Positions 20,598-33,500 of a stretch of DNA of 35,246 nucleotides are shown piece by piece; the stretch's first letter is position 1, and the number at the start of each line of letters is the position of its first letter. Location: positions 3,054,029-3,089,274 of the forward strand of contig NW_003101678.1 of NCBI RefSeq assembly GCF_000003855.2, read 5' to 3'. The position numbers were made by a program, and so were the translations under genes. The notes below the pieces were generated by a model. It saw nothing but the letters and a program-made list of their open reading frames with translations. It made no database searches and had not been told where the DNA came from. The DNA is from Blastomyces gilchristii SLH14081. Lineage: Eukaryota > Ascomycota > Eurotiomycetes > Onygenales > Ajellomycetaceae.

Positions 20598-23500
20598 ATA
20601 TACAACAAAAATAACAAAAAAAGTTTAAAAACTCTTTAAAAATCACATTTATTCAAAATAATGTGAATAGAAACTCAAATTGTATTTATTCTTATCTTCA
20701 AATTATATTTGAATAAAAAGTTGATTTTATACTGCTTCAGAAACTGAATTTTGATGCTGAGTAAAAATACATTATTTCTCATTCAAGCTACTACTGCTTT
20801 CTATCTCAAAAGTCTGAGATAAAGTTAAGAGTAGTGATCTATGAAAGAAAGAGATTAAGATATTAATTTAATCTAAGATTTGATATCATGTCTAACTCTG
20901 ATATTCTGATGAGTGTTATTATAGATAAAGAAAATAAGTTTAATACTATACAGCTCATAAATATCTATAATAAAAAGTCATTGAAGAAAAATAACAATAT
21001 CTGAATAATTGATAGAGAATTTCTGAACATAACTTCATTAAGAAACTCTATAATTATAGAAGATTTCAATACACATCATCTCTGATGAAATTCAGAATGC
21101 AAGAGAGTAGTAAGAGCTGATAATCTGATTAAATAAATCTTTGAATATTTAATAGATTTGATTAATAAGTCTGATCAACAAACATTCTTTAGAAAAGACA
21201 TGAAACAGAAATCTATTATAGATCTAAGCTTCATATTATAAAATCTAATGAAAAAAAGACTTGTAAACTGATTTATTGATTTAAATGAGACATCAGAATC
21301 AGATCATGAGATTATTCAATTTAATATTGAACTGAGTGAAAAATAAATGAGTGAAAACTCTCTTCTCTCTAATCAGTTTAACTTTGAAAAAGCTGATTGA
21401 AAAGCAGTTAAAGAAAGTATAAAACTGTTAAAATCTGAAAAGCAGAGTGAGTTATATTGAAATCCTGATCAAGATATCTCAAATGAAATGCGTAAGAATA
21501 GAGTGAAGCTCATTACATCTATTATTCTAACAAGTGTTAGAGATAATATTTCAAAGAGAAAGTCTTCTGAGTATTTCAAATCTTAATAAAATGAGAATAT
21601 TATATCTAAAAGAAAATAATTAGCTACTGCTAGAAGAGATTGAAAGAATGATGTAATATCTGATAAAGAGTTCAAAGCTATCAGAAATGAATATTTTTCA
21701 GATATTAAAAGAGCTAAAACAGACTGCTGAAATAAATTTCTTAAAGAAGTATAAGAAAAGAAAGTTTTTAAAGCTTTTAACTATACTAAAACAAGAAGTG
21801 TAGCAAAACTTTCAGTCTTAGAATATGAGTTTCAGAATGAATTATATACAGCATACTCTTTTGAGAAAGAATGTCAAGCTTTCATGAGAATTCTCTTTCA
21901 GAACTCATTAGATTCAGATTCAGAGAAAGAGAATATATCACTTCTCAACTATATTGATGAAAATGACTGGGAATAACCTGATCTTACACAAGATGAATTA
22001 GAGTCAGCTATCTTCTCAAGTTCTGTTAAAACTGCTGCAGAGCCTGATTCAATTAATCACTTAATTATTCAAAATACATATTTCTACTTAAAGAATGAAT
22101 ATTTTGAGCTCTTTTTCAATCTCTTGAAAAATGAATATTATTCTGAATGCTGGAGAGAAGCCACTGAAGTGAATCTTATAAAATTTAATAGAAAAACTTC
22201 AATTTCTAAGTTATTTAGAGTAATATCTCTATTAAACTGTCTAAAAAAGATTTTGAAAAAGATAATAGTTACTTAACTATCTTTTATAAGCTCTATTAAT
22301 AGCTCTCTTTTATTCAGTGAATAAATGAGAGATAGAAAATAATGTTCTGCAATTGACACTGTTCTCTAAGTTATTTATAATATTCAAATAGCAAAGCATG
22401 AAGACCTGGTCTCAACTGTAGTTTCTATTGATATAAAAGAAGCATTTGATCATATTTCAAAGTCAAAGTTAATGCAGACTTTAAAGATGTTAAAACTGTT
22501 ACTTTCTCTAATAAAATAAGTTGACTGTTTTATATCTAAAAGAATCATACAACTTTTCTTTGATAGAATGAAATAAGACAAAACTGAGATAAAAATAGAA
22601 GTGCTGTAAGAATCTTCAATCTCACTTATTTTATTTACAATATACACTGCATATCTATTCAAAGATAGAAATATGAAAATAGTGCAATCTCTGAGTTATA
22701 TAGATGATATTAATCTAGTCTACAGCTCAAAAACTATTAAAGAGAATTTGAAAGTAATTGAAAAAGCTGCAAAGAAAATCTTTATCAGAGTAGATATCAA
22801 TTAAATTCAATTTAATATGAATAAAACTGAGTTAATTCATTTCTTTTCTAGATTTAATGAGAAAAAACTATCTCTAACTCTTTTAAAGAGAGAGATTAAA
22901 CCCAGTGTAAATATCAAATAATTAGAAGTATAATTAAACTTCAAGTTGAATTTTAAATATCACATTCAAGAAAGAACTGTCAAGACAGAAAGACTATTAA
23001 ACAACATAATCAGACTATTAAATACAGAGAGAGGTCTATTCTTTCAGGCTATAAGATAGTTATATATAGCCTGTATTATCTCAGTAGCTGATTATGAAGT
23101 TCAAGTTTGATGAAATAATCAAGAAAATTTCACTGAACTCTTTTAAAGTCTGTAAAACAGAGCTTTGAGAAGAATTCTAAGAGTATTCAAATCATCTTCT
23201 ATTAAAGTAATGAAAATTGAAGCTTCAATTTCTTCTTCTGCTATTAGATTTGAAAAGGCCTGTATAAACTATACTCTGAGAGTTATAAAGATGAGCTTAA
23301 ATTATATAATCAGAGAAAGAGTCTCTTCTTCATTTTCATCAATTAACTCTGGAAATGAACTGGATTGAAATAGATTTCTTTATTGAAATGAAAATAATTC
23401 TTCAAAGAAAATACCTTCTCAACTGTACAGACTATACTCACTGATTAAAAATTAATTTTCTTCTTTAAATATTAAAAAAGTTGATCATGAGAAGTTATCT

Positions 23501-24550
23501 TCATGAAGAGAAAAGCTTGAATCTTGTATAGACTTATAAATAAGTGAACTATCTAAAGAGAAAGAATATGAACAGTATTTGAAGAGAATTTTAATAATCA
23601 ATATAAAAGACTCTATTCTGATTTATTCAGATAGCTCAAAAAATGAGAATTTGAATAGATTAGATGCAGACATTGCTTATACTGAAGATAATATTAATTT
23701 TATCTCAGATTTCTGAAATTTAGACTGTGAATCTGAAGTCTTTGACACTGAACTATTTACAATAATGAAAGCTTTCAAACTTATTAAAATAAAATCTTAT
23801 AAAAGAGAAAATAGTTTAAAAGAGATATAAATATTCTCTGATAGTCAAGCTGCTTTAAAAAGACTTAGAAATAGTCAGATTTATAATAATCAAATGAATC
23901 TTGAACTGATCTTAAACTCCATTTGAAAAATTCAAAAGAGAAGAATATTAAAGCTGATAATTCATCTACACTGAGTTTCTGCTCATATAAATATTCATGA
24001 CAATGAAGTGGCTGATTGAGCTGTAAAAAAAGATTCAGAATTAAGCAGATCTATTCAAAAAATTATGTTCTGATCTTTTATAAAGAGAAAAATAAAAGAA
24101 TCTTGTTTAGATAAGTGAAATGAAAGCTGGTAGAAACAAAAGAAGAGTATACATTATTCAAGATTTGAAATAAAACTCAAGTGAAAATCTTGTTCAATTA
24201 AATGTAAAAAGAAAATATTCTCATCTATAATACAGCTGAAATTAGAACAGAACTATTTCAAATCTTATATATAAAGATTTGATGATAGATTTGATTCAAT
24301 AGAATGCTCATTCTGGAATATAAATGAGAATTCTGAGTATATTGTAATACACTGTGCATTATACAATAGTCTCAGAGTCAGATTGAAAGAGAAGTATGAT
24401 TTAAATCAATTAAATATGAGATTCTTATTTTCAACTGAGACAGGAATTAAATACTTAATAGACTTTCTATCAGAAACTCAAGCAGCTACAAGAAAATGAC
24501 TCAATTCAGAAATATCTGAGTATGAAGAGAAGGAAATTGATCAGATATAG
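20594..24550 (+). pseudogene. LINE copy D ORF2: endonuclease, RT, RNase H (frame kept, many stops)
   Basis: From ATG 20594 to TAG 24548 the length is exactly 1,319 codons, so no net frameshift: the best length reference for the family. Endonuclease: EDFNTHH (Asp at about residue 157; Gly of GDFN lost) and SDHEIIQF (Asp about 237). RT: YIDD intact at about residues 702-705 (22697-22708), followed by INLVYSS. RNase H: YSDSSK (Asp about 1013) and FSDSQAAL (Asp about 1083). The first zinc Cys pair is partly kept (CSFW). Trp codons are TGA almost throughout, one TGG being retained in ESW (24127 region). The open plus-strand piece at 23165-23368 is part of this frame. Disabled by stops, not by indels. 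Confidence 0.9.
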
Positions 24551-24925
24551 TCTGTTAAAATAGCTATATACTATCTTTTAATAATTTGTTTCATTACAGT
24601 CTCTCTTTATTTTACTTTACTTTTTCCTTTCTATTCTTTTCTATCTATCTATTTAATGTGTCTATCTTTAAGACTGTGTTCTCTTTTCTTTTGTCATGAT
24701 ATTGTCAAATGATTTCAAAGTATCAGAAGATGTTAAAATACTGCAATTTGTAAACAGTTTTTATATTCTGAGCTGGAATTTTCTGATTTTGTATATCTGA
24801 AATTGATGAATGTATAATAGTTAACTTTATAGATATAGGAAAAACCCTGAGAACTTTTAGTTCTCAGGTAGATGTCATAGTCTCTGACTGAATACATCTA
24901 TAATTGAAGAATAATAATAATAATA
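24551..24925 (+). repeat. LINE copy D 3' UTR, hairpin and (AAT)n tail
   Basis: Hairpin CCTGAGAACT 24846-24855 / AGTTCTCAGG 24859-24868 with loop TTT instead of the AAA of copies A and B; the stem is unchanged. TAGATGT / ACATCTA follows. The AAT tail ends at about 24925. Confidence 0.78.
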
Positions 24926-25209
24926 ACTGACTTTTGATACTGAGTAAAAATACATCATTTCTCATTCAAGCTACTACTGCTTTCTACCTTAAAAGTCTGA
25001 GATAAAGTCAAGAGTAGTGATCTATGAAAGAAAGAGATTAAGGTATTAATTTAATCTAAGATTTAATATTGATAAGTGATATTATAGATAAAGAGAATAA
25101 GTTTAATACTATACAGCTTATAAATATCTATAATGAAAAGTTATTGAAGAAAAATAACAATATCTGAACAATTAATAGAGAATTTCTGAATATAACTTTA
25201 TTAAGAAAC
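24925..25209 (+). mobile_element. LINE copy E, 5'-truncated, first part
   Basis: Starts in the endonuclease region of ORF2 (tttgatactgagtaaaaatac matches about 20751 in copy D) directly after copy D's AAT tail. It has a ~24-nt deletion near 25070 relative to copy D. Split by Gypsy-2 at 25209; continues at 33792. Confidence 0.88.
25206..25209 (+). repeat. Target-site duplication AAAC, left of Gypsy-2
   Basis: AAAC here and at 33792-33795. Copy B has a single ...gaaactctataattg... at this place (about 4454-4468), so removing the element restores the LINE exactly. Confidence 0.82.
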
Positions 25210-25395
25210 TGTGATTCAAAGATTGCTTAAGTCAGCGTATAATTACAGGCGTACACCGGCTTCTTATATACAGTACACTAAATTAATTAGTGGCCGCTAT
25301 GGCCTCTTTTACATTTGTAAGCAATTTCAGAAGTGTAAGCATGTTTGAAAGTAGCTGTGTTATTATTCAGCAGTTGTACATTCTTCTGAATCACA
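25210..25395 (-). repeat. Gypsy-2 3' LTR (186 bp)
   Basis: Starts TGTGATTC and ends GAATCACA on the plus strand, a perfect 8-bp inverted repeat. It pairs with 33606-33791 at equal length and differs almost only by transitions. It is the 3' LTR because the element is read on the minus strand. Confidence 0.92.
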
Positions 25396-25415
25396 TTCTC
25401 TCTCATCAGATTTAG
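25396..25415 (-). other. Gypsy-2 polypurine tract
   Basis: On the minus strand, GATGAGAGAGAA lies immediately before the 3' LTR. This is the expected place and composition of the plus-strand primer, and it supports the minus orientation. Confidence 0.6.
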
Positions 25416-25934
25416 TCACGCTCACATGATCATGACATATGTTCTAGCTTCATGCAGATTAGCGCGCCACTAGTGCTTGTGATAGTGTAGTCTATTTCTG
25501 ATTCAGCTAGTGTTCTATGTATGTCTTTACAAAGAAACTTTCACTATATTATATCACTTATTTACTAACTTTTTTCATTCTTCAATCATCTTCTTCATTA
25601 TTATTATCATTGAATGTTACTATCTTATTCAAGATTTCTATCTCTTCTTCTTCTGTTTAACATCTTCTATCAGTTTATCTATTATATTGTACACATTTCT
25701 GACAATGACTCTCTGTTCTTATAACAAGTATTATTATAATACTCATATCAGACAGTTCATTAGCAGTAAGTGTAATATGTTATAAAATATAATCAGAACT
25801 TGTTTATCTTCTAACAATTATCAGAATATACTATTATAAATAACATATCTTCTTCATCTTCTTGTACATTCTTGATCTTCTTTTTTCAGTAATATCTGAT
25901 TATGTTTTCTGATCATATTTTCTGATCATTTTAT
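25396..25934. other. Region upstream of the antisense ORF in Gypsy-2
   Basis: About 540 bp between the 3' LTR and the start of the plus-strand ORF. Open stretch 25510-25785 encodes a very hydrophobic, Phe/Ile/Tyr-rich peptide, which may reflect T-rich sequence rather than a gene. No TATA box stands out convincingly. If the antisense ORF is expressed, its promoter would be here or in the LTR. Confidence 0.4.
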
Positions 25935-27399
25935 ATGAATATAAATACTGATATATTTGTTTTAATTCATATAGAATCTTCATATATTGACAGATCTGTG
26001 TTTATCAATGATTATAATCTCAATATTGAATTATTAATTGAGAACTTGAGAGATATAATAATGAAGAAATTATCTGTATTATATATAACTGAGTCTTGTA
26101 TACTCTTCTCTACTCTCTCTGTTTCTTTCTCTGTCACTCTCTCTCAATCTTCTATATCTATCTCTGTATCTGATGCTTCTGCTATCTCTATTTCTAAGAC
26201 TCTTACTTCTACTACTTCTACTTCTACTACTTCTACTCTCTCTGCTTCTACTGTCTCTGCTTTCATATCAGCTCTCTCTATTTCAAGAAGATGTTATATA
26301 AACTTAATAAATTACATTTCTTAGTATATATACTTCTGCTCTCCTTATCAATCTCTAAAATAATTTATTATACAAAGACTGTGTATAATACAACTATCTA
26401 GAGCTCAGTTATAAACATTAATTATTATATTTATTTTAAATATTTATAATGAGATAATTATTCATTTATATCAGAGAATCATTTCTCTTCTCAACAGTGT
26501 TAAGATTATAAGTCTTTTCTTTTTTCATCTTTTCTTTCTGACACTGATTTTTCTATTCTTAGAGAAAATCATTATAAGTTTTATTATGCATGAAGTCATG
26601 ATATTCACAGATATTAAGAAACTTTTCATAACTGTTAAATTCAATATTACAGATACATCTGCTTTAATAAATTTCTTTAAAATAATAGATCTGTATCAGT
26701 CTATTCTCTGATATCTGTTATCTGACTTTATAATACAGGTAAAAGATATTCATGTTTTTAAGAATAAGAATATGAATGTCATACTCTTTTATACTTATGA
26801 GTGTGAGGCTTGTACATCTTATCTAAGATATTATTGTGAAAATGAGTTATTCATGCACTGTGTTCTACTTTCTGTATTTCTTCATGTCTCTCTCTCTCTT
26901 TTTGAGAAGCCTTGTATGTGTTGTAATTGTGTGTACAACTCTAAGATCAGCAGATGTTCATTTAGTAACTATTCTCATCTCTGATTCTGCAGTTTTTATA
27001 TACTAATAATAATTCTTAGTTGCTTCAGTATCAGAGATCATTCTAATTGAAGATGATAATATCACTGAGATCACTCTCTCTCACTCTTAAGCTTCTTCTG
27101 TTATTCTCTCTTTCTTCTCTGTAGAGAAGATTGTGTATGCACTGAGTTATAAGTATTCAGCTCTGAGTAACTTCTGCTGTTATTTATTCAGTTCTGTACT
27201 CTCTTTTTCTTTCATTTCTTTCATCTCTATTCTCTCTGCTCTGACTTCTGATTCTGTCAGTTCTGTACTCTTCTTCAATTTTTCTATACACATATATACA
27301 TATTTCTATATTGGCATTTCAGTCAATCTTGTAATAAATGATATTAATGTTATACATAGATCAGTAGAGAAATCAGAGATATGTATAATATTATTATAA
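25935..27399 (+). pseudogene. Antisense, intron-containing ORF in Gypsy-2; unknown Cys-rich protein
   Basis: A plus-strand frame opposite to gag-pol. Exon 1 is 25935-26964, intron 26965-27028, exon 2 27029-27399 (TAA), for 467 codons in all. Only five in-frame stops occur (TAG 26322, TAA 26361, TAA 26412, TGA 26709, TAA 27088), all of the Trp/Gln-loss type. The protein starts MNINTDIFVLIHIESSYIDR. Residues about 65-125 are Ser/Thr-rich with SKTLTSTTSTSTTST, probably once Pro-rich. About 280-340 hold at least nine Cys (YECEACTSYLRYYCENE, then EKPCMCCNCVYNSKISRC), suggesting metal binding. Exon 2 opens with an acidic patch (EIILIEDDNITEI). I do not recognise the family. It ends 180 bp from the pol end, tail to tail. 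It could be an element-specific accessory gene or a captured host gene. Confidence 0.6.
26965..27028 (+). other. Putative 64-nt spliceosomal intron in the antisense ORF
   Basis: GTAACT at the 5' end, TACTAAT at 27001-27007 as branch site, TTGCTTCAG at the 3' end. The upstream frame (0) is left after one base of a codon and the downstream frame (1) is entered so that the codon is completed as ATA. The intron thus explains the frame change exactly. Size and signals are typical of ascomycete introns. Confidence 0.55.
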
Positions 27400-27581
27400 G
27401 AGTGACTTACAGCTCTTGAATTTCTTACAGATCTTAAGTTTTAAGATTTTCTTTGTTTTTAACATTTTTCAGATGATGTGATGTTGAAAGTAGATTAAAT
27501 ATGTAATGTATAAAAATGAATAAGATATGTATGATAACATTTGTCTTTTACAGCTGATTCTTACAGTTAATAATCAATTTA

Positions 27582-30500
27582 TTATCTCTTTTCTTTCTTA
27601 TGCTTTTTCTTTGTCTGCTAGTCACTACTCTTACACAATCTCTATATAATACAGTGTTCAGTAACTAGGTTCAGCAGCTTTTATCTTGTGATTCTATCTC
27701 ATGTATTATACTGTCTCTCTTCACCTGCTCAGACTACTACAGTGAACAGCTCATTGAAACTAATCTCATCTGAGCTCTGAGCATTCTCAGAGATTAAAAT
27801 AGCTTAGTCTCATATATCTGCAGATGTTTCAGATGCTTCATCCTCTGTTATCTCTGTGATTAAACTGATATAAACAGTTAAATTCAACTCTGAATTTCTT
27901 TTTCTTCTGTGATTTGATTCATATACAAGTCTGTCACTCTGAGACTGCTCTTTACTATGTTACATCTACTGTCTGTGATATATTATTATATAATCAGCTA
28001 CAGTCTCATTACTTATTGAAGTATAATATTCATCTGATTTCTTCATTTCTTCTCATTCTTTTCTTATAATTATGAAAAGATTGAAATAAGTGAGATCATC
28101 TGATTTATAAGTATCTATGATTTCTCTTACTTTGTAAGACTTTTCAATTATAAGTCTCTTCTTTTTCAACACTGATGATAGTGCTGTGAATAATTATAAT
28201 TCACTCAGATCTTGTATCTTTGTTTTCATAAGATATGAATTATTTATTAAGTTGTATAAGATCTGTGTCTCTGATTCTTTCAATGCATATATTTTCAGAG
28301 AATGTGATTTAAGTATTTTATATGACTTAAATAATCTAGATTGAAACTTCTCAGAACTCTTATTATATACAAGAACTTATATTTCTATCTTAAGACTTGA
28401 TTTCTTAACTAGTGAGTCTCATATTCTTTTTAATTGAATTGCTCAGTTCAGAAGTAACTTATTAGCTTTTATATGTGTATAACTGATCTCTTTCAATCTT
28501 GATTCTACATCTGTGACTACTGTGTCTGTGATTATTATATCTGTAACTACTATTCTCTTTCTCATCTGTTTCAAAGCATTCTTTAGAATACGCGAATGCA
28601 ATTCATACAACAGATAGAATGATGAATGCTTAGAGACTGTATACTGCTGAATTCATGTAACTAATAGTATCTGACTGAGATATTCATCTCATAATCTTGT
28701 AGACTTACTCATTAAATATTTCATCAGCATGTTGCTCAGGATTTCATTTAAGTATTTCATCTTCTTATTTGTTTACAGATGATATAGTATTGTTCTACAA
28801 TGTCTTATCTATAACTGGCTTATGAAATGCCTTATCACTTCTTCTACAAGGTTTACATTATTATCAGTTAGAATCTCATATGACATTTCATAGTTAATAT
28901 GAATCTTATTATATAGAAACTTTATTATCATCTTCTCTATTATCTCTGAAACTGCTTTCACAACTGATCAGTCAGTAGCATAGTTAATAGCAGTGATTAT
29001 TCAATAATTTTCATTTGATATTCACAGTAATATGTCTATGAGATTCACTTCTGTGTATTTGAGTCACTAAGTTGTATCTAAATGAATGTTTTAGATAGAG
29101 AGCTTTCACATATTCTAGATTATAGTAAAGTATAACATCATTTTTCAATTTTCTCAGCTTGAAGTTTAGAAGCATCTCTTCTATCACTTTTATAAAATGC
29201 TTATTATTCAACATCTTACTGTTCTCTAAAGTAAGAAATCATTGTATTTACTCATTCTGATTTCTTGTATCTTCTCAGCATGTTTAATATGAACTTCTCT
29301 TATATCTGATTTATAGAATTCTTACTTATGAAATCAGGTCTGTGACTGATTGCATCAGATATCACTAAACTGACCGTGTGACCGTGTCTGAGACCAGAAC
29401 CAGATTTTTTGATAGTTTCATTACCAATTCGACTGATTTCATTACACGGTTTTAACATTAGATAGTAGTCTCATACTGTCCCAGTGAGACTTACTGTCTA
29501 CTCTTGTCACATTTTTCAAATGAGACCATGATTTCCACTTCTCAATTTAAATTATTGTTATTGCTTTAAATGACTTTAAATCTCATTTGAGTGTTATCAA
29601 AAAGCGTTACTTTTTAAAAAATTAAAAATAGTCTAAAAAAAACCTTAAAATGTCTAAAAATAGTAACTTTATACCAAGAATGGGACTAAATGGAACTAAA
29701 TGAAATCACTTTCTCATTTTTTTCAAGTCATGGTTTCATTTTAAGATCTGATATATAGTCACTTTATATGTTTTTTTGATAGCCAGTCCCAGCGGGATTC
29801 ACGCCAAGAAATGTATGAAATCAGATCAAATGAGATCAAACATGAAATTCATGGTCCCGGCGGCCAGTCTAGATATCACAGTATTTAATCTCTTTCAGTA
29901 TTTAATATGAAGATTGTATACTTGAAACTCCGAGATTTAACATGCTAAGTATTTAAAAGATTTCATTATTAATTATAGATAGACAAGGCTTTTATAATTC
30001 ATAATCACTGTTATTATATATCTGTTGTTGATATATTTATCTCATAATATCAGTGTGTGCTTAATTACTAGTAATTTCTTTTCATATACTGAGTAATTGA
30101 GCTCAGTGTCTGATAGTTTTCTATCATTATACATCACTGAGTGCAGCTTGTCATTCTTACTCATCTGCAGAAGAGTGTCTTTAATAGCTTATTTAAATGT
30201 ATCTGTCTCAATGTAGAAAGGTTTATTGCAATCTGATTAAATAAGTACTGAGAATATTATCATATATTTTCTCAGTGTGAGAAAGGCCTCTTTATACATG
30301 ACATTTCAGATGATTGACTGAAACTTCTTCTTTCACAGATTAGTATTCATTTCTCTTAAGAGATCTGAGAGTGATGCAGCTATTCATGCAAAATCCTTGA
30401 TAAATCTGCAGTAGTATGAGATTAACTCAAGAAATTATCATATATGATATATATTTCTCAGCTGTGATTAATTCACTATAATATTCAATTTCTTCAGAAT

Positions 30501-33500
30501 GAGATGTATACAGTTATCACTTATTATATATTTCATGAACTTCAACTCTTCTGTTCTAAACACACACTTGATTGATTTAATATAGAGCTTATACTCTGTC
30601 AGAGTTATAAGCACTTTATCAAGATGCTTCAGATGTTTATTATATAAGTTTGAGAAGACTAGAATGTTATTCAGATATATAAGATATGAGATTTCATTCT
30701 ATTTATAAAGAATTATATTCATCATCATTTGAAAGATGACAGATATATTTATCAGACTAAATGATATTATCAGAAATTTGAACTTTTCTTATTGTATATT
30801 AAACACTGTTTATGATACTGACAGTTTATCTACACAGATCTGTCAGTATTCTGAGAGAAGATTGATCTTTAATAGATATCAGGTGTTTTCAACTGTATTT
30901 AACTGTTATTGAATCTGTGACAGTGAATATTCATTCTTGATTATAAGCTTATTAAGTGCTTGATGATTAATACACATTTATCACTTCTCATCTGCCTTTT
31001 TCACAAATAGAACTGAGAAGTCTCATGTACTTAATGAGAGTTATATAAGATTACATTCTAGAAGATCTGTGATCTGACGCTTCTGTTCTTCAAGATGTAT
31101 TTGTGACAGAGAGTATGCATTCTGATTGACTGATTTCACATTCTCTGTATTAATCTCATATACAAATCCTCATTTCAGCAGCAATTCTGATGAAAGATCT
31201 GTTCAGAAGATCTTTTTATACTTCTTCAGAAGTTTCTTCATACACTTATTCTTCTGTATATCTTTTATCTTAATTTTCTTCACTTTCAGATTCTGTATGA
31301 TATACAGAATACTTTCAGATAAGGTCTTGTAAATTATTCTCTTTACTTATTAATGTATAAGCAGATTTAACTCTTCTATATCAGAGACATGAAATATTCT
31401 TCTCATATCAGTTGATAGAATTGTATGAATTATTTTCTTTCTATCAGTTAACTGCATGTAATATGTATATTATTAAATCTGTGAATTGAATCTTTGAAAT
31501 CAATTAAGTCTGAGAATAAGATTGTATTTCATGTTCTACAGCTCTCATGCTTAAATATAACAAGATTATTCTCTGAAGTGTAAGAAAACTCTTATTCTTA
31601 TAAGTGATACTAAATATTAATTATCAGATAATCTTATACATCAGAGATTCTTCACTTAACAGGTCTCTTTTAGTCTTTGAATTATATAATTATTAATATA
31701 TAATATAGAAGCTTCTGTGTCTGCTAATACTTTTACAGTTATCTCTCAATTCTTATTCAAGTGCTCTCTATACATTAACATTTCAGATCTTAAGATATTG
31801 AGATGAATATTTACTTCTTCATTCTTACTCACATCTCATTCAGAAGCCTGCTTTCTCTTAATATGTATAGAATTCAGAGAATTATCTAACACAGATATCT
31901 CTTTCACTTTGAAGACTTTTTATAGAATATCAGTGAGTGTCTCTAAGCTCACTGATTCTATTAATTTTTTAACTCCCTTACTTCTCTTGACTATATACAC
32001 TGTGTGTAATCTTTTACATCATGATTTTAATATCTGCAGTTGAAGCAAGCTTGATGCTTATAATATCAAGATTTTCACTCAGAGAATCTCTTTTTCAGAG
32101 AATTCAGTGCTTTAGTGATGACATTTAAATCTAGATTCATCATATCTGAGTGTGTGACTTGTGTTATAGAAGTCTGATTACTTATTCTTCACTGAGATAT
32201 ACTTAATTGCAGTATTTTCTATTACAATTGACTCACTTATTTCTGTATAATGAGAATATTATATACTTCTTTTACTGTATCTGATTGTGAGATTAAGTAT
32301 TTTCATTCTACTCTTAACTCAGATATAAGACTATAAGTGAAGATCTGTAAACAGAAAGATATTAAAAGCTCTTCATTCAATGTGAGATAGTATAAGCTAA
32401 AGTATATAAAGTATGATATAAGATTATTCACTTATCTATACTCAGTGAAGTATTTATAATACTTGTCTTATATATTCACTTTCTCAAAGTTATGCAAGAT
32501 TTATTTGAAAACCTTATTTCATATTTATGAAAATGAATATTACTCTGAGTCTGTGAGATTTATCTTTTCACTGATTATTTATAATAACTTCACTTTTCTA
32601 TATAGAAACACAGCTGATCTTAAGACTTGTTAAAATTTTATTAACTGTCTGTCTGTAAGTTCATATTTAATTCAATAATATAATCACATCTGACTTAGTC
32701 AGCTGATTACAGCATTATTTTTTCAGTCATTATTAAAGCTTAATAACTTCAGCACATTATCTGACTTAATATATTTTATACTTGAATTCTCATTCTGTGC
32801 AGTGATCTCAGATAATGTGTACACTTCTAATAAGATTGTGAATAATTATAACAAGATCTTCAGATTCAGTATAATTATTCATCTGTATAAATATTCAATC
32901 TTTCATTACAGATCTATGACCTGGTTTTCTCTATTCTTATTAATGATGATAATTGTATCAGCAAAGCTCTTTATAGTGAATACTTGATCTGCAGTGAATA
33001 TCAATTATTGTTTAACTTTCATCTCAGTCTATCACTGTGTATGTAAGATCTCAATTTTGTTTAGAATTCTTGTACATGTACAGAGCTTCAATTTCAGTTC
33101 AGTGATCTCAGCTATTTTTCTTACTACTTCAGGTAAACTCTTTGAGAGATTCTGCATATCTTTCAGTTCAGATAGCAGAGAAGAATGTTTATATTAACTA
33201 GAGAAGATGTTTATTTCAGTGATTTCTCATTAATTATACAATGTCTATTGTTATATTGTTTCTGATTTTCATTTTCTATTATCATTGTATAACTTCAGTG
33301 ATAATTATTCTTCTTTTATTCTTCTAAGTAAAGAGTAGTCTTCTTTGAATCTGATTCACTGCTTGCATTCTCTTTCTCACATCTCATTCATTTGTATATA
33401 TAGCATTTGTCTGAGTATGAAGTTTTCTCTCAATAAGCAGAGCAGTATCAATTGAATACTCTTTCACTCACTGCTTCTTCATACACTATCTTTTGAGATG

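Larger units (their letters stand above)
20257..24925 (+). mobile_element. LINE copy D, 3' part
   Basis: Continuation of the element begun at 11228: end of ORF1, all of ORF2, 3' UTR and (AAT)n tail (about 24909-24925). Without Gypsy-1 the element would be about 6.45 kb, like copy B. The tail abuts truncated copy E. Confidence 0.93.

Noticed and set aside
25510..25785. Hydrophobic 91-codon ORF as a membrane protein gene
   Set aside because: T-rich sequence alone gives Phe/Ile/Leu/Tyr-rich frames; no link to the downstream antisense ORF by a clear splice site was found.
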